Of a stretch of DNA of 64,000 nucleotides, positions 63,048 to 64,000 are shown piece after piece (position 1 is the first letter of the stretch; every line of letters starts with the position of its first letter). Position numbers and translations under genes: made by a program. Source of the DNA: Corbicula japonica. Its lineage: Eukaryota > Mollusca > Bivalvia > Venerida > Cyrenidae. The notes under the pieces were generated by a model. The model saw nothing but the letters and a program-made list of their open reading frames with translations. It was not told the origin of the DNA and did not search any database. The stretch covers positions 310,001 through 374,000 of the forward strand of contig JAZAYU010000010.1 in the NCBI GenBank assembly GCA_038501625.1, in the 5' to 3' direction.

Positions 63048-64000
63048 ATAATAGACAGGTAGACAGGCAGACAAGAAGACAGGTAGACAGGCAGAAAGAT
63101 AGAAAGGCAGACAAGAAGACAGGTAGACAGGGCAGAATAATAAAAAGGTAGACAGGCAGACAAGAAGACAGCTAGACAGGCAGAGTAATAGAAAGGTAGC
63201 CAGGCATACCAGTAGACAGGCAGACAGATAAAGCGGTATAAAAGTAGAAAGGGAACAGAAAAACAGATGGAAAAGTGGACAGATTAATAGGTTGTAATAT
63301 TAACATGCGAACAAGTTGACAGATAAGAAGATAGGTAGACATGCAGCCGGAATAACATGTAAACAGATTGACAGATAGACATTTTTTCATCTGAAAATTA
63401 TGAAATAACTATTTCGTCGATCTTCTACCAACTATTCACAACTGCTTTACGAAGTGATATCCATTTATTCATAGGGACCCGGTTTCAGTGAAAAATACTT
63501 CTAAATCTATTGAAGTTGAAAAATTTGACATAGTATTAATATTACTGAAAGGGTGCGCAACCGCCATTAAACCAACGGAAGTCCGGTATATTTGGTGGTT
63601 TTTGGAGTGTAATGTATTCGTAACTACTGGTCAGAATATATACGCTCTATCCTAAAAACCAGTCAATTTACCGGACCTTCGTTGTTTGATTTACTTTATA
63701 CTTAAATCGGATCATTCCTTATTTGTTATTTAAGGCAAAGAGGTCACCAAAGAAGGCTAAGGCAGCCAAGCCCCATCATTTAAGCCACTGGAAAATGTGT
63801 TTTCGGTCATTTTTGTTGCATTTTAGTTGTTACTATATTTGAAAAGAAACTACAGTTTTCTTTTAAAGTAAAATACATGGAAAGTAAACTCGTCTGCTCA
63901 GTTTTATGCCGTCATTTCAAGAATTTACGTCAACTGCCCGAATGTACATTTTCTCGTGACACGCCCCAGTTATAAAATTGCTGATAGTTTGATTGTCAAT
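63048..64000 (+). repeat. Right copy of the 61.7-kb-spaced duplication
   Basis: Minisatellite from 63048, then unique sequence to the window edge, matching about 1387-2342 with about six substitutions. It includes a second copy of the decayed MITE (about 63776-63967). Confidence 0.9.

Noticed and set aside
62776..63163. Phe/Arg/Ser-rich frames on -
   Set aside because: Low-complexity translation of GGAAACG words and the minisatellite.

Overview
This is AT-rich eukaryotic, almost certainly metazoan, genomic DNA: introns have GT-AG borders, genes are split into short phase-1 exons, and most of the window is transposon debris. The element set (a 151-bp tandem-core 'pearl'/helentron-like repeat, a DIRS retroelement, a reverse transcriptase lineage I know from bivalve and cnidarian genomes, many foldback MITEs) suggests a bivalve mollusc. 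That assignment is inference, not proof.

Layout. 1-2.5 kb: an ACAG-type minisatellite and the start of a block that returns almost unchanged at 63.0-64.0 kb. 3-10.5 kb: MITEs, a broken mariner transposase, a tRNA-like SINE copy and a 2.4-kb element with about 490-bp inverted ends. 10.6-14.1 kb: a DIRS-type retroelement with gag, RT and RNase H but no visible tyrosine recombinase. 14.2-25.4 kb: two diverged copies of one repetitive block (about 15.1-17.4 and 20.9-23.6 kb); one copy was split at TTAA by a piggyBac-like insertion. Three SINE-like copies, a BED-like exon fragment and retroelement 3' tails also lie here. 25.4-31.4 kb: mostly featureless sequence, one MITE and a dead Tc1 transposase.

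Two host genes can be assembled. On + (31434 to 38000 or 42609) a six-exon gene encodes a secreted protein of about 530 residues: signal peptide, short acidic propeptide, furin-type RSRR site, then a Gly/Asn/Ser/Gln-rich domain built on 28-residue repeats with DPNG turns. On - (54620 to 45082) a gene of nine recognised exons encodes seven cysteine-rich EB/EGF-like modules, one per exon, and a hydrophobic C-terminal tail that could be a GPI signal. The genes converge, and nearly every intron is phase 1. Both look like extracellular or cell-surface proteins. No shared pathway can be read from the sequence.

The genes' introns and flanks are filled with copies of one retroelement 3' UTR. A reverse transcriptase C-terminus at 59423-59935 (- strand) links this repeat to its coding region. 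57.4-60.7 kb is a 3.3-kb element with long inverted ends and a near-perfect 8-bp target duplication. 61.5-62.5 kb is the pearl-like element. 62.7-63.05 kb is a GGAAACG-rich repeat that abuts the second copy of the left-end block.
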